DNA from: Dermacoccus abyssi
Lineage (GTDB): Bacteria > Actinomycetota > Actinomycetes > Actinomycetales > Dermatophilaceae
Direction of reading: 5' to 3'
Assembly (NCBI RefSeq): GCF_003515945.1
Contig: NZ_QWLM01000005.1
Location: forward strand, 101,620-165,619
DNA: 64,000 nt
Shown: positions 6,895 to 15,104 of the stretch, piece by piece
Position numbering within the stretch: position 1 is the stretch's first letter
Layout: each line of letters begins with the position of its first letter
Translations under genes and position numbers: made by a program
The notes under the pieces: model-generated
What the model was told of the DNA's origin: nothing
What the model saw: the letters and a program-made list of their open reading frames with translations, nothing else
Database searches by the model: none

Positions 6895-8526
6895 GTGACG
6901 ACAGTGTCGAAGACCACGCAGCCCCCCGCACTTCCCGCGGATGTCGACCACCCGGCTCTGGCAGCTCTGTTCGAATCGGGTCGTGAGACGGGCTCGGTGG
7001 ACAGCGTCGCATTGAAGGACGCGATCGAAGAGGCACAGGTGTCGTCCGCCAAGCAGAAGTCCGTGTTGAAGGCGCTGGCCGCCGAGAACATCGAGGTCGT
7101 CCTCGACCAGGCCCACGCCGAGCAGGCCGTGGCCACCACAGCCGGACGTCGTAAGACGGCCGTGAAGAAGACGACGGCCAAGACCACTGCGGCCAAGAAG
7201 ACCACCGGCAAGAAGGCGACGGCGAAGACCGCGACCGCGAAGGTTGCGGCTGTCGAGGAGTCGAGCGAGGCGGACGAGACCGCTAACGAGGCTCCCGCCA
7301 AGAAGACGACGGCCAAGAAGGCTGCCGCGAAGAAGACCACGGCCAAGAAGGCTGCCGCCAAGACGGCCACGGCCAAGACCGCGACGGCGAAGAAGGCTGC
7401 TGCGAAGAAGGCAGGTAAGGCCGCCGACGAGCCCGAGGTCGACGAGGTCGAGCCGGTCGACATCGCGGCCGAAACCGGTGACGATGTCGAGACGCCCGAG
7501 CAGGCCTCCGACAGCAAGGCCGGCGACACCTCCGAGCCGGAGGACGAGAAGGGCGGCTTCGTCCTGCGTCAGGGCGACGAGGACGACGCTCCTGCTCAGC
7601 AGGTCGTCACGGCAGGCGCCACGGCAGACCCGGTCAAGGACTACCTCAAGCAGATCGGTAAGGTCGCGCTGCTCAACGCCGAGCAGGAGGTCGAGCTCGC
7701 CAAGCGCATCGAGGCCGGCCTGTTCGCGGAGCAGAAGCTCGACTCCGGCGACAAGATCGACATGAAGCTCAAGCGTGAGCTGTGGTGGATCGCCTCGGAC
7801 GGCAAGAACGCCAAGAACCACCTCCTCGAGGCCAACCTGCGTCTCGTCGTGTCGCTCGCCAAGCGCTACACCGGTCGCGGAATGCTCTTCCTCGACCTCA
7901 TCCAGGAAGGCAACCTGGGCCTCATCCGTGCGGTCGAGAAGTTCGACTACACCAAGGGCTACAAGTTCTCGACCTACGCGACGTGGTGGATTCGTCAGGC
8001 CATCACCCGCGCCATGGCCGACCAGGCGCGTACCATCCGCATCCCGGTGCACATGGTCGAGGTCATCAACAAGCTGGCCCGCGTCCAGCGCCAGATGCTC
8101 CAGGACCTGGGCCGCGAGCCCACCCCGGACGAGCTGGCCAAGGAACTCGACATGACCCCCGAGAAGGTCGTGGAGGTTCAGAAGTACGGTCGCGAGCCGA
8201 TCTCCCTGCACACCCCGCTCGGCGAGGACGGTGACAGCGAGTTCGGTGACCTCATCGAGGACTCCGAGGCCGTCGTCCCGGCCGACGCCGTGAGCTTCAC
8301 GCTGCTGCAGGAGCAGCTGCACTCGGTGCTCGACACGCTGAGCGAGCGCGAAGCGGGCGTCGTCTCGATGCGCTTCGGTCTCACCGACGGTCAGCCGAAG
8401 ACGCTCGACGAGATCGGCAAGGTCTACGGCGTGACGCGCGAGCGTATCCGTCAGATCGAGAGCAAGACGATGAGCAAGCTGCGTCACCCGTCGCGCTCGC
8501 AGGTTCTGCGCGACTACCTCGACTGA
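6895..8526 (+). CDS. rpoD: Principal RNA polymerase sigma factor (RpoD/HrdB/SigA)
   Basis: A 543-residue sigma-70. The N-terminal third (roughly residues 75-190) is a lysine/alanine/threonine-rich low-complexity arm, as in Streptomyces HrdB. Region 1.2 ([17 protein letters not shown]), region 2 ([17 protein letters not shown], then [17 protein letters not shown]), region 3 and region 4.2 ([17 protein letters not shown]) follow in order. It directs core polymerase to housekeeping promoters and is expected to be essential. GTG 6895 is chosen because GGAAGG at 6883-6888 gives 6-nt spacing. TTG 6892 and GTG 6904 are alternatives. A SigR-like and a TATAAT promoter element lie upstream, and a strong hairpin terminator lies downstream. 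Confidence 0.95.
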   Translation: MTTVSKTTQPPALPADVDHPALAALFESGRETGSVDSVALKDAIEEAQVSSAKQKSVLKALAAENIEVVLDQAHAEQAVATTAGRRKTAVKKTTAKTTAAKKTTGKKATAKTATAKVAAVEESSEADETANEAPAKKTTAKKAAAKKTTAKKAAAKTATAKTATAKKAAAKKAGKAADEPEVDEVEPVDIAAETGDDVETPEQASDSKAGDTSEPEDEKGGFVLRQGDEDDAPAQQVVTAGATADPVKDYLKQIGKVALLNAEQEVELAKRIEAGLFAEQKLDSGDKIDMKLKRELWWIASDGKNAKNHLLEANLRLVVSLAKRYTGRGMLFLDLIQEGNLGLIRAVEKFDYTKGYKFSTYATWWIRQAITRAMADQARTIRIPVHMVEVINKLARVQRQMLQDLGREPTPDELAKELDMTPEKVVEVQKYGREPISLHTPLGEDGDSEFGDLIEDSEAVVPADAVSFTLLQEQLHSVLDTLSEREAGVVSMRFGLTDGQPKTLDEIGKVYGVTRERIRQIESKTMSKLRHPSRSQVLRDYLD

Positions 8527-8540
8527 GTAGCGGCTTTCAC

Positions 8541-8580
8541 CGCCGAAGGGCGCATCCCATGGGGGATGCGCCCTTCGGCG
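8541..8580 (+). terminator. Hairpin terminator after rpoD
   Basis: Perfect 18-bp stem (8541-8558 with 8563-8580) and a 4-nt loop, 14 nt after the stop codon. No T-run follows, as is common in actinobacteria. Confidence 0.8.
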
Positions 8581-8614
8581 TGTGCACGTCGTCGGAACCC
8601 TTCACGCCGAAGGA

Positions 8615-8675
8615 TGGTGGGTTTGGCTGAAGGTGGCAGGGATATCGGTCGCATCTTCGGCCAAACCCAGCACCA
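8615..8675. repeat. Imperfect inverted repeat in the rpoD/transglutaminase convergent gap
   Basis: GGGTTTGGCTGAAG (8619-8632) can pair with CTTCGGCCAAACCC (8655-8668) with one G-U pair. Flanking TGGT and ACCA extend it across a small bulge. The loop is about 22 nt. The role is unknown; it is separate from the two terminator-like hairpins on either side. Confidence 0.5.
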
Positions 8676-8725
8676 GCGTTCGCCCGCGTGGCGTCGGACG
8701 GAGGATCGGCGCGAAAACGGACGAA

Positions 8726-8755
8726 CCCGGCTCCACGCGTCAGGGGAGAGCCGGG
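8726..8755 (-). terminator. Candidate terminator of the moxR-DUF58-transglutaminase operon
   Basis: An 8-bp G+C stem (8726-8733 with 8748-8755) with a 14-nt loop, 15 nt beyond the minus-strand transglutaminase stop codon. Confidence 0.5.
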
Positions 8756-8770
8756 GTCATCTCGTGTGCG

Positions 8771-11011
8771 TCAGGGGCGGTTCCGGCGGCCGAGTGCCGT
8801 GAGGTAGGCGCGACCCGAGGCAGGGACGAGGAGGGCCTTCACCCGCGCACCCCACGATGCTTCGTCCCGTGCAGCCCGGACCACCCGGTCACACGCTGAC
8901 GCCTGGGACCGGCCCGTCGTCGGCGCGTAGCGCGAGGCTTCCATACCTGAACACGCTCGCTCGAGGGCCTCACGCACCGTGGTGCCCGACTCCGGGTTGT
9001 CCCGGGTGAACGCCTCTGCGGTGGCTCGTGGCGACAAGCCCTCCGGCGTCGTGTAACCGAGATCGCGCAGCGACCAGAGCATGGCGTGCCACGCTCCCTC
9101 GTCACGTTCGCGATCCGTCGATGCCGTACGGGTGACCTCCTGCCGCTTACGTCGACCCGCCAGGGGCAGGACCGACGCGAGCAGCGCGACCAGGGCAAGA
9201 CCCCCCAGCACCGCGAGCACGTGGGCCCAAGGGAAGGAGTCCGAGTCGGGCTTGGCCGGCTGGGTCGTGCTCGACGAGGTGCTCGTCTCGCTCGACGGGC
9301 GCACGCTCGAGGTGGACGAGGACGTGCTCGTCGAGCTCGTGGGCGCACTCGAGGACGAGGACGCCGACGAGTCGCCGGTGGGGGTGTCCGGCGCGTAGGG
9401 CGGCGGCGCACCCGAACGCAGGCCGGGCGTCGGGTCGAAGCGCGTCCACCCCATACCGGGGAAGTAGACCTCCGCCCAGGCGTGGGCGTCCGCAGCTCGC
9501 ACCTCGTACGTGCCGCTGCGCTCCGTGCCGGGCAGGAAGCCGATGGCCACACGCGCGGGCAGCCCCATCTGCCGCGCTCCCATGACCATGGCCGTCGCGA
9601 ACTGAGTGCAGTAGCCCCGTCGCGTCTCCAGGAAGTTCGACAGCGGATCGAGCTCGCGACCGTTCTCCGAACGGGTCGGGGCCAACCTGAGCGAGTACGT
9701 GAACGACGGGTCGGTACGCAGATAGCGCTGCAGCGCGACGGCCTGCTCGAACGGTGTTCCCGCGTCGGCGGCCCCGGAGGACTGATTGAGCCGAGTGATG
9801 CGCTGCTTCGCCGCCTCCGGGAGTGTTGCGGTGTCGAGATCCTTCGCCGTGACACTGCCACCGACTCCCGCGCGCTCGTTGCTCGTGGGTCGTGCGGCCG
9901 CAGTGTACTCGCGGTAGAGCACCGAGTAGGCCGGCGCGGGCTGCGACAGGAACGGCACACCGTTGTTCGTGCCGACACGGAAGGTCGGGTTCGCGGAACC
10001 GAAGTTGGCCGCACGCAGCTGCGCAGGCGCCGCGACGAACGGCGGTCGCATGCCGTTGAGGGTCACGGACATGCGTTCCGTGCGCGCCGGCATCGAATCC
10101 TCGGCGCCGGGGTTCGGCAACTCGGTGTTGGGGCGGGCATCGGTGAACGGGCCCGACGACTCGGCGCGCCAGACGCCGTCAGCGTAGGAAGAGCTCGTCG
10201 TGGCACGCAACGGCGCAGGAGTGGTTGCCTGGGTCGTGTAGGTGAGCACGGGCGCGGCATTGCGAGAGTTCAGGCTCTTGCTGAGGTCGAGCGTCTCGGA
10301 GAAGTCGACCGAGTTGTTGACGCCCTGTGCTCCGCCCTCGGCGAGCGCGGGGGTGGCTCGCTGTGGCACTGAGGGGGCCAGGACGAGAGCCGTGAGTACG
10401 GCAACCGCCGTCATGGCGGCGAACACCGGCAGGGAGCGCATGAGGCCGGTGCGCAAGCTCGAGCCTTCGGCGAAGGACGCTGCCAGGACGACGAAGGCCC
10501 AGGCGATCGCCGCCGCGACGAAGTAGCGCGCGCGAAGGGTGTCACCGAGTGCGGTGGTGGCCAGGATGAAGGGCGCCGCCACCGGAAGGACCGTGAGCAT
10601 GGGCATACGTGCGGTGCCGCCCACGTAGTCGACGACGAGCGTGACGAGACCCGCGGCGAGAGCCAGCATGACGAGGACGCCGAGCATCGCCGGCAACGGA
10701 GCGACGGAGGTGTTCGCCGCTTCCTGGGCAGAGGCGGCCGTTGCCTTCACGGACGCCGCAGTGAGTGACCCTCCCTTGGCGACGAAGACTCCCAGGGTGG
10801 CGACGGCGAGTGCGACGAGCTGTGCCGTCACGATGAAAGCCGGTGTGCGGTGTGTGAAGCGGCACACAGCGCCGACGAACCACACGAGAGCGACGACGGC
10901 GAGTGCGGGCCCCACGAGGGCAGAGCTGCTCGTCAGTTCCACCAGCGGCCAACTCGCGGCCAGCGCCAGGAGCAGGAGGGCGACGTCGGAGGGGATTTGA
11001 CGACTCTTCAT
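8771..11011 (-). CDS. Membrane-anchored transglutaminase-like protease (TgpA type)
   Basis: A 746-residue membrane protein. The first 215 residues hold about six or seven hydrophobic segments (DUF3488/TgpA-type N-terminus), followed by a large extracytoplasmic region with the transglutaminase core. The triad is visible as C468 in RRGYCTQFATAMV, H510 in ADAHAWAEV and D526 in GWTRFDPTPG. A Ser/Thr-rich linker (about 535-590), one more membrane segment and a cytoplasmic tail of about 120 residues complete it. Related actinobacterial genes always accompany moxR and DUF58, and the stop/start overlap (ATGA) with DUF58 here confirms the operon. The substrate is unknown; a cell-envelope peptidase or cross-linking role is an inference. 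Confidence 0.88.
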   Translation of the reverse strand: MKSRQIPSDVALLLLALAASWPLVELTSSSALVGPALAVVALVWFVGAVCRFTHRTPAFIVTAQLVALAVATLGVFVAKGGSLTAASVKATAASAQEAANTSVAPLPAMLGVLVMLALAAGLVTLVVDYVGGTARMPMLTVLPVAAPFILATTALGDTLRARYFVAAAIAWAFVVLAASFAEGSSLRTGLMRSLPVFAAMTAVAVLTALVLAPSVPQRATPALAEGGAQGVNNSVDFSETLDLSKSLNSRNAAPVLTYTTQATTPAPLRATTSSSYADGVWRAESSGPFTDARPNTELPNPGAEDSMPARTERMSVTLNGMRPPFVAAPAQLRAANFGSANPTFRVGTNNGVPFLSQPAPAYSVLYREYTAAARPTSNERAGVGGSVTAKDLDTATLPEAAKQRITRLNQSSGAADAGTPFEQAVALQRYLRTDPSFTYSLRLAPTRSENGRELDPLSNFLETRRGYCTQFATAMVMGARQMGLPARVAIGFLPGTERSGTYEVRAADAHAWAEVYFPGMGWTRFDPTPGLRSGAPPPYAPDTPTGDSSASSSSSAPTSSTSTSSSTSSVRPSSETSTSSSTTQPAKPDSDSFPWAHVLAVLGGLALVALLASVLPLAGRRKRQEVTRTASTDRERDEGAWHAMLWSLRDLGYTTPEGLSPRATAEAFTRDNPESGTTVREALERACSGMEASRYAPTTGRSQASACDRVVRAARDEASWGARVKALLVPASGRAYLTALGRRNRP

Positions 11012-12132
11012 CGAAGATCACCTCCGGACATCGCGGGGTACAGGGACTCGGCGATGGAGTCGTAGGGGGAGATGGCGACGGCGTCCCAACCCAACCGGGT
11101 CAGTTCGTTCGCGCCGTCCTCCGCGCTCGCGCCGCCCACCCAGGCGAACGCCGGGGAGTGGTGTGGGGCCGGGGGGAAGTGATCGGCGCTCGTGTGCAGG
11201 AAGAGCAAGGTGGGGCTCTCCTCGATGGTCAAACGGTCGGGCAGACTCTCACCGGCGCGAGCCAGGGCGTCGAGGATGTCGTCATGGTTGTCGTACTCGC
11301 GCTCGCCGACGGTCGCAAGGGTTGCGAGGTTGTGGTTCTCGAGCTCGGTGCATGCCGAGGCCGCTGCGCTGATCAGCCACTCCCACGGCTCGTTGGTACC
11401 GGGTCGTGGCACGTTGCCGAGCACGACCACATGGATGCGGGGCTGGGCCGGCGGGTCGAACTGACGCACCATGAGCTCGCCCCGGTGCGCCGTGGCGGGC
11501 CAGTGCACGGTGCGCAGGTCGTCGCCCTGGACGTACTCGCGGATGCTGGCACCGGGTCGCCCGGCGTGGGTCGCGTGAGCGGAGATGACGGTGTCGTCGC
11601 CGTCACCCTGAGCGACGGTTTGCGGCGTCTCGAGACTCACCGTGTGGGCGCGCACGAGCCAGGTCGAGGCACGGCCCTGCTCGAGCGACGTCTCGAAGAG
11701 GCCGAAGGGATCGGACGCGACGAGTCGCGCCGGTCCACTCGTGAAGGAGCCACGGTGACGTGCGGTGACGTCGTAGGCCGCCCGACCCCCTTGAACCTGC
11801 GAAAGGGGCCACCTCGCCACGCCGTGGCGGGTGAACGTGTGTGGCTCCTCGAGCGTCGTCTCGATCCATCCCGCACGCCGGGCCTTCACGCCGAGCGTGA
11901 TCTGCCCCTCGTCACCGACGCTGAGGCGCTCCGGGGGGCCGTGACGGGTCACGTCGACCCGACCGGTCCGAGCGGCGACGGCGATGAGGAAGGCCAGCAG
12001 CGCCAGCACCAGGACGAAGATGCCTGCACGCACCACATCGGTGAAGCCTGAGGCCGCCCCCACGACGACGAGGAGTGCCCCCGCCACGAGGACGAGCAAA
12101 CCTCGGCGGGTGGGGCGCGGCAGCGACTTCAC
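11008..12132 (-). CDS. DUF58 domain-containing protein
   Basis: A 374-residue protein. Two N-terminal membrane segments (about residues 10-50) are followed by a beta-rich region and the DUF58 core, REYVQGDDLRTVHWPATAHRGELMV, at about residues 200-225. The region after it resembles a von Willebrand A-type fold. DUF58 proteins are partners of MoxR AAA+ ATPases and are thought to work in envelope assembly or stress. The gene overlaps moxR upstream by 4 nt and the transglutaminase gene downstream by 4 nt, so all three are translationally coupled. Confidence 0.87.
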   Translation of the reverse strand: MKSLPRPTRRGLLVLVAGALLVVVGAASGFTDVVRAGIFVLVLALLAFLIAVAARTGRVDVTRHGPPERLSVGDEGQITLGVKARRAGWIETTLEEPHTFTRHGVARWPLSQVQGGRAAYDVTARHRGSFTSGPARLVASDPFGLFETSLEQGRASTWLVRAHTVSLETPQTVAQGDGDDTVISAHATHAGRPGASIREYVQGDDLRTVHWPATAHRGELMVRQFDPPAQPRIHVVVLGNVPRPGTNEPWEWLISAAASACTELENHNLATLATVGEREYDNHDDILDALARAGESLPDRLTIEESPTLLFLHTSADHFPPAPHHSPAFAWVGGASAEDGANELTRLGWDAVAISPYDSIAESLYPAMSGGDLR

Positions 12133-13130
12133 CGGGAGGCGCGCTGGGTCGGCACGCGCACGTCGGCGATGACGTCGGCGACGACCTCGCTCGCGCTGAG
12201 GTCGTTGCGGCCGCGGCGCAGAAGCACGCGGTGGCCGAGCACGGCCGGTGCCATCGCGGTGACGTCTTCGGGGATGACGTGGTCGCGGCCGGCGAGTGCG
12301 GCGTGGGCGCGCGCGGCGCGCAGCAGCTGCAGGGACGCACGCGGGCTGGCGCCGAGGCGGACGCTTGGGTGCTCGCGCGTGGCGGAGACGACATCGACGA
12401 CGTACTGCCGCAGTGCTTCACTCGTGTGAAGACGGGAGATCGCACCCACGCAGGCGGCGATCTCGGCGGCGCTCGTCACCGGACGCAGAACGCTGAGGGG
12501 ATCGGTGACACCGTGGTGCTCGAGCATGTCGAACTCGGCTCGGGGCGAGGGGTAGCCCATGCTCACCTGCGCCATGAACCGGTCTCGCTGTGCCTCGGGC
12601 AGCGGGAAGGTTCCGTCCATCTCGACGGGGTTCTGCGTGGCGACGACCATGAACGGGTCGGGCAGCGCACGCGTCGTGCCGTCGATCGTCACTTGGTGTT
12701 CTTCCATGGCCTCGAGCAGCGCAGCCTGCGTCTTGGGGGACGCGCGGTTGATCTCGTCGCCGATGACCACGTTGGCGAAGACGGCGCCGGGACGGAAACG
12801 GAACTCGCCGCTCGTCTGGTCGTAGATCGTCACGCCGGTGATGTCGCTCGGAAGCAGGTCGGGCGTGAACTGGATGCGGCGCAAGGATGCGTCGACAGAA
12901 CGGGCCAGGGCTTTGGCCAGCACCGTCTTGCCGACGCCGGGCACGTCCTCGACAAGCAGGTGCCCGCCGGCGAAGAGCACCGTCGTGGCCACCCGGACGA
13001 CGTCCGGCTTGCCCTCGATGACCTGCTCGACGTTGCGTCGCACAGCGTCAGCCGTCGCGATGACGTCGACGCCCGAGCGGCGGCTGGAAGCGGGGGCGGG
13101 GTAGCCGTGATCGCGTGACGAGGTGTCCAT
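12129..13130 (-). CDS. MoxR family AAA+ ATPase
   Basis: A 333-residue ATPase from ATG 13130 (MDTSSRDHGY). Walker A is VEDVPGVGKTVLAKA, Walker B is VVIGDEINRA and the sensor-1 region is MVVATQNPVEMDGTFPLPEAQRDRF, all diagnostic of MoxR. MoxR ATPases act as chaperones for metal-insertion or envelope complexes together with DUF58/VWA proteins. The open frame extends far upstream on this strand, across the divergent promoter region and into mraZ. Those extra residues show no homology and antisense overlap is unlikely, so the shorter start is preferred. The upstream region contains many TGGRG boxes. Confidence 0.9.
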   Translation of the reverse strand: MDTSSRDHGYPAPASSRRSGVDVIATADAVRRNVEQVIEGKPDVVRVATTVLFAGGHLLVEDVPGVGKTVLAKALARSVDASLRRIQFTPDLLPSDITGVTIYDQTSGEFRFRPGAVFANVVIGDEINRASPKTQAALLEAMEEHQVTIDGTTRALPDPFMVVATQNPVEMDGTFPLPEAQRDRFMAQVSMGYPSPRAEFDMLEHHGVTDPLSVLRPVTSAAEIAACVGAISRLHTSEALRQYVVDVVSATREHPSVRLGASPRASLQLLRAARAHAALAGRDHVIPEDVTAMAPAVLGHRVLLRRGRNDLSASEVVADVIADVRVPTQRASR

Positions 13131-13202
13131 ACGAACCGATCTTGCCAAATACGGCGGCCCCCTGTCCTGCACAGGCACGTGGGGATGGTCGAAGGTGTGC
13201 CT

Positions 13203-13261
13203 TCCCACGCCGCTCCACCCTGCTCCACCCCGTCCTCCACCGCGCTCCCCACTTCGCCCCA
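13203..13261 (-). promoter_or_regulatory. Six MraZ-type TGGRG/TGGGN boxes on the moxR side
   Basis: Read on the minus strand, TGGGG, TGGGG, TGGAG, TGGAG, TGGAG and TGGGA occur in tandem. The plus-strand boxes begin at 13203, 13213, 13223, 13235, 13247 and 13257. Start-to-start spacing is 10, 10, 12, 12 and 10 nt. This is the direct-repeat pattern bound by MraZ (TGGGN with 5-nt spacers), pointing toward moxR. Binding is an inference. Confidence 0.5.
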
Positions 13262-13483
13262 CGAGGCGTGAGTCCGCTGTGGAGCGCGCTTCGTCCTTGG
13301 TGGAATATCGCGGAATTCCGCGGAAGTCCCTGCGGTCCATTCGCCGTGGAGCGTCGTGGGGCAAGCTTCTGCCGGGTCTGGCGCACGATTCTCCTCCACC
13401 GCACTCCACTCGTGAATTTCCTTGCAACCACTGGGGCGCTTCACCAACTCGCCGGTCGATTCCGGGCAAGGGGGGAGACTTTG

Positions 13484-13508
13484 TGGGGTGAAGTGGAGTA
13501 GAGTGGGG
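13484..13508 (+). promoter_or_regulatory. MraZ box (three direct repeats) before mraZ
   Basis: TGGGG-N5-TGGAG-N5-TGGGG (starts at 13484, 13494 and 13504) matches the operator described for MraZ autoregulation in E. coli and Corynebacterium. It lies 40 nt upstream of the mraZ GTG. Confidence 0.75.
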
Positions 13509-13548
13509 GACATCGGATCGACGTGTCGGTGACGGGAGGTGCCCAGCC

Positions 13549-13980
13549 GTGTTTCTGGGTACCCATTCGCCTCGACTCGACGACAAGGGCCGCATGTTCC
13601 TTCCGGCGAAGTTCCGCGAACGTCTCGCCGGCGGGCTGGTCATGACTCGAGGACAGGAACGCTGCCTCTACGTCTTTCCGATGGCCGAGTTCGAGCGCAT
13701 CGCCACGGCGATGAACACGACGCCTGTCACCTCGCGTGCGGTGCGTGATTACCAGCGCGTCCTGCTCTCGGGGGCCTCCGACGAGATCCCTGACAAGCAA
13801 GGACGCGTGACGATCCCGCAGCTGCTTCGTGACTACGCAGGTCTGTCGAAGGAATGCACGGTGATCGGTGCGGGTAACCGCATCGAGATCTGGGACACGC
13901 AGGCGTGGAACGACTACCTCGCCGGCGCGGAACAGCCGTTCGCCGACCAGGCGGAAGAGGTCGTTCCGGGGTTGCTGTAG
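13549..13980 (+). CDS. mraZ: Transcriptional regulator MraZ
   Basis: A 143-residue protein with two AbrB/MraZ-like half-domains, each carrying the D-x-K-G-R motif ([10 protein letters not shown] near residue 11 and [10 protein letters not shown] near residue 82). MraZ forms a ring-shaped oligomer, binds TGGGN repeats and regulates its own dcw operon. GTG 13549 follows GGGAGG. Three TGGRG repeats in the promoter support autoregulation. It is the first gene of the division and cell-wall cluster. A large nested hairpin separates it from rsmH. Confidence 0.95.
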   Translation: MFLGTHSPRLDDKGRMFLPAKFRERLAGGLVMTRGQERCLYVFPMAEFERIATAMNTTPVTSRAVRDYQRVLLSGASDEIPDKQGRVTIPQLLRDYAGLSKECTVIGAGNRIEIWDTQAWNDYLAGAEQPFADQAEEVVPGLL

Positions 13981-13982
13981 CC

Positions 13983-14066
13983 CTCTGCGTCCAGGTCTCC
14001 GGCCGCTGCTTTCCGGCACACCTTCCCCGGTGCCGGAGCGCAGCGGCGGGGGCCCTGGACGCAGAG
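13983..14066 (+). other. Large nested hairpin between mraZ and rsmH
   Basis: Three nested perfect stems can form: 13 bp (13983-13995 with 14054-14066), 8 bp (14002-14009 with 14040-14047) and 8 bp (14012-14019 with 14030-14037), with a 10-nt loop. It could attenuate transcription or set an RNase processing point between regulator and operon. Confidence 0.6.
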
Positions 14067-14132
14067 TCGCAGCGGCCCGACCACCACGCACGAGGACCGA
14101 CGTCCGACGACCCGAGCACTGAGGGAGTGAAC

Positions 14133-15104
14133 ATGCGAGACGAGTTCGCGCCCGCCGCCGATCGTCACGTTCCCGTCATGCTCGCCGAGATTCTCGACGT
14201 TCTCGCCCCGGCCCTCGAGCGTCCGGGAGCTCTGTACGTCGACGGCACGCTCGGGATGGGTGGCCACGCCGAAGCCGTCCTCGAACGCTTCCCCGAGGCA
14301 AGCGTCGTCGGAATCGACCGTGACGCGCAGGCCCTTGAACTCGCCGGCGAGCGTCTGGCTCGCTTCGGTGAGCGCTTCCGCGGCGTTCACGCCGTCAACA
14401 CGGAGCTCGCAGACGTCCTCGACGGGCCGGCCGACGCGATGCTCTTCGACCTCGGCGTCTCCAGTTTCCAGCTCGACGAACTCGAGCGAGGCTTCTCCTA
14501 CCGCGCTGACGCGCCCCTCGACATGAGGATGGACCAGTCGAGTGCGGGGCAGACGGCGGCCGACGTCCTCAACACCTACTCGCAGGACGAGCTCGAGCGC
14601 ATCCTGCGCGTCTACGGCGAGGAACGCTATGCGCGCAAGATCGCTCACGCCGTCGTCAAGGAACGGGAGAAGCAGGCGTGGACCACCTCCGCGCGGCTCG
14701 TCGAGATGCTCCGCTCCGTCATTCCGTCTGCCTCGCAGCGTCAGAGCGGTCACCCCGCCAAGCGCACCTTCCAGGCTTTGCGCATCGAGGTCAACGACGA
14801 ACTGCGTGGCTGGGAGAACACGGTCGACACCGCGCTCGACACCCTCGCCGTCGACGGTCGACTCGCCGTCCTGTCGTTCCACTCCCTCGAAGACCGCATC
14901 ACCAAGCAGGCCTTCGCTCGGGCGTGCCGTTCCACCGCACCGGCAGGGCTTCCGGTGGAGCTGCCCGAGCACCTTCCCGAGTTCGAGCTGCTCCTGCGTG
15001 GCGCCTCGACTCCCTCGGCAACCGAACTGGAGCACAACTCGCGTTCCGCCTCGGTGAAACTCCGTGCCATCCGTCGTACCCGACCGAAAGGAAGCCAGTC
15101 ATGA
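14133..15104 (+). CDS. rsmH: 16S rRNA (cytosine-1402 N4)-methyltransferase RsmH
   Basis: A 323-residue methyltransferase beginning MRDEFAPAADRHVPVML. It has the SAM-binding YVDGTLGMGGHAEAVL motif and later FDLGVSSFQLD, QALRIEVNDEL and SFHSLEDRITK. These are all hallmarks of RsmH (MraW), which methylates C1402 in the 16S rRNA decoding centre. ATG 14133 follows GAGGGAG. Upstream in-frame sequence overlaps mraZ and is not conserved. It overlaps ftsL by 4 nt. Confidence 0.95.
   Translation: MRDEFAPAADRHVPVMLAEILDVLAPALERPGALYVDGTLGMGGHAEAVLERFPEASVVGIDRDAQALELAGERLARFGERFRGVHAVNTELADVLDGPADAMLFDLGVSSFQLDELERGFSYRADAPLDMRMDQSSAGQTAADVLNTYSQDELERILRVYGEERYARKIAHAVVKEREKQAWTTSARLVEMLRSVIPSASQRQSGHPAKRTFQALRIEVNDELRGWENTVDTALDTLAVDGRLAVLSFHSLEDRITKQAFARACRSTAPAGLPVELPEHLPEFELLLRGASTPSATELEHNSRSASVKLRAIRRTRPKGSQS

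Larger units (their letters stand above)
13131..13548. other. moxR/mraZ divergent intergenic region (418 bp)
   Basis: No credible gene is seen. The stretch is unusually rich in TGGGG/TGGAG pentamers on both strands, often spaced exactly 10 nt start to start. Besides the two clusters listed separately, a plus-strand pair lies at 13347-13351 and 13357-13361, and a minus-strand pair at 13394-13398 and 13404-13408. Single boxes also lie near 13180, 13280 and 13432. Confidence 0.6.

Noticed and set aside
6112..8487. 791-codon minus-strand frame over metX, usp and rpoD
   Set aside because: It spans three real genes and the intergenic promoters; composition is Leu/Arg/Gly low complexity.
13131..13643. 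N-terminal extension of MoxR into the divergent promoter and mraZ
   Set aside because: No homology, and it would run antisense through mraZ and its MraZ boxes.
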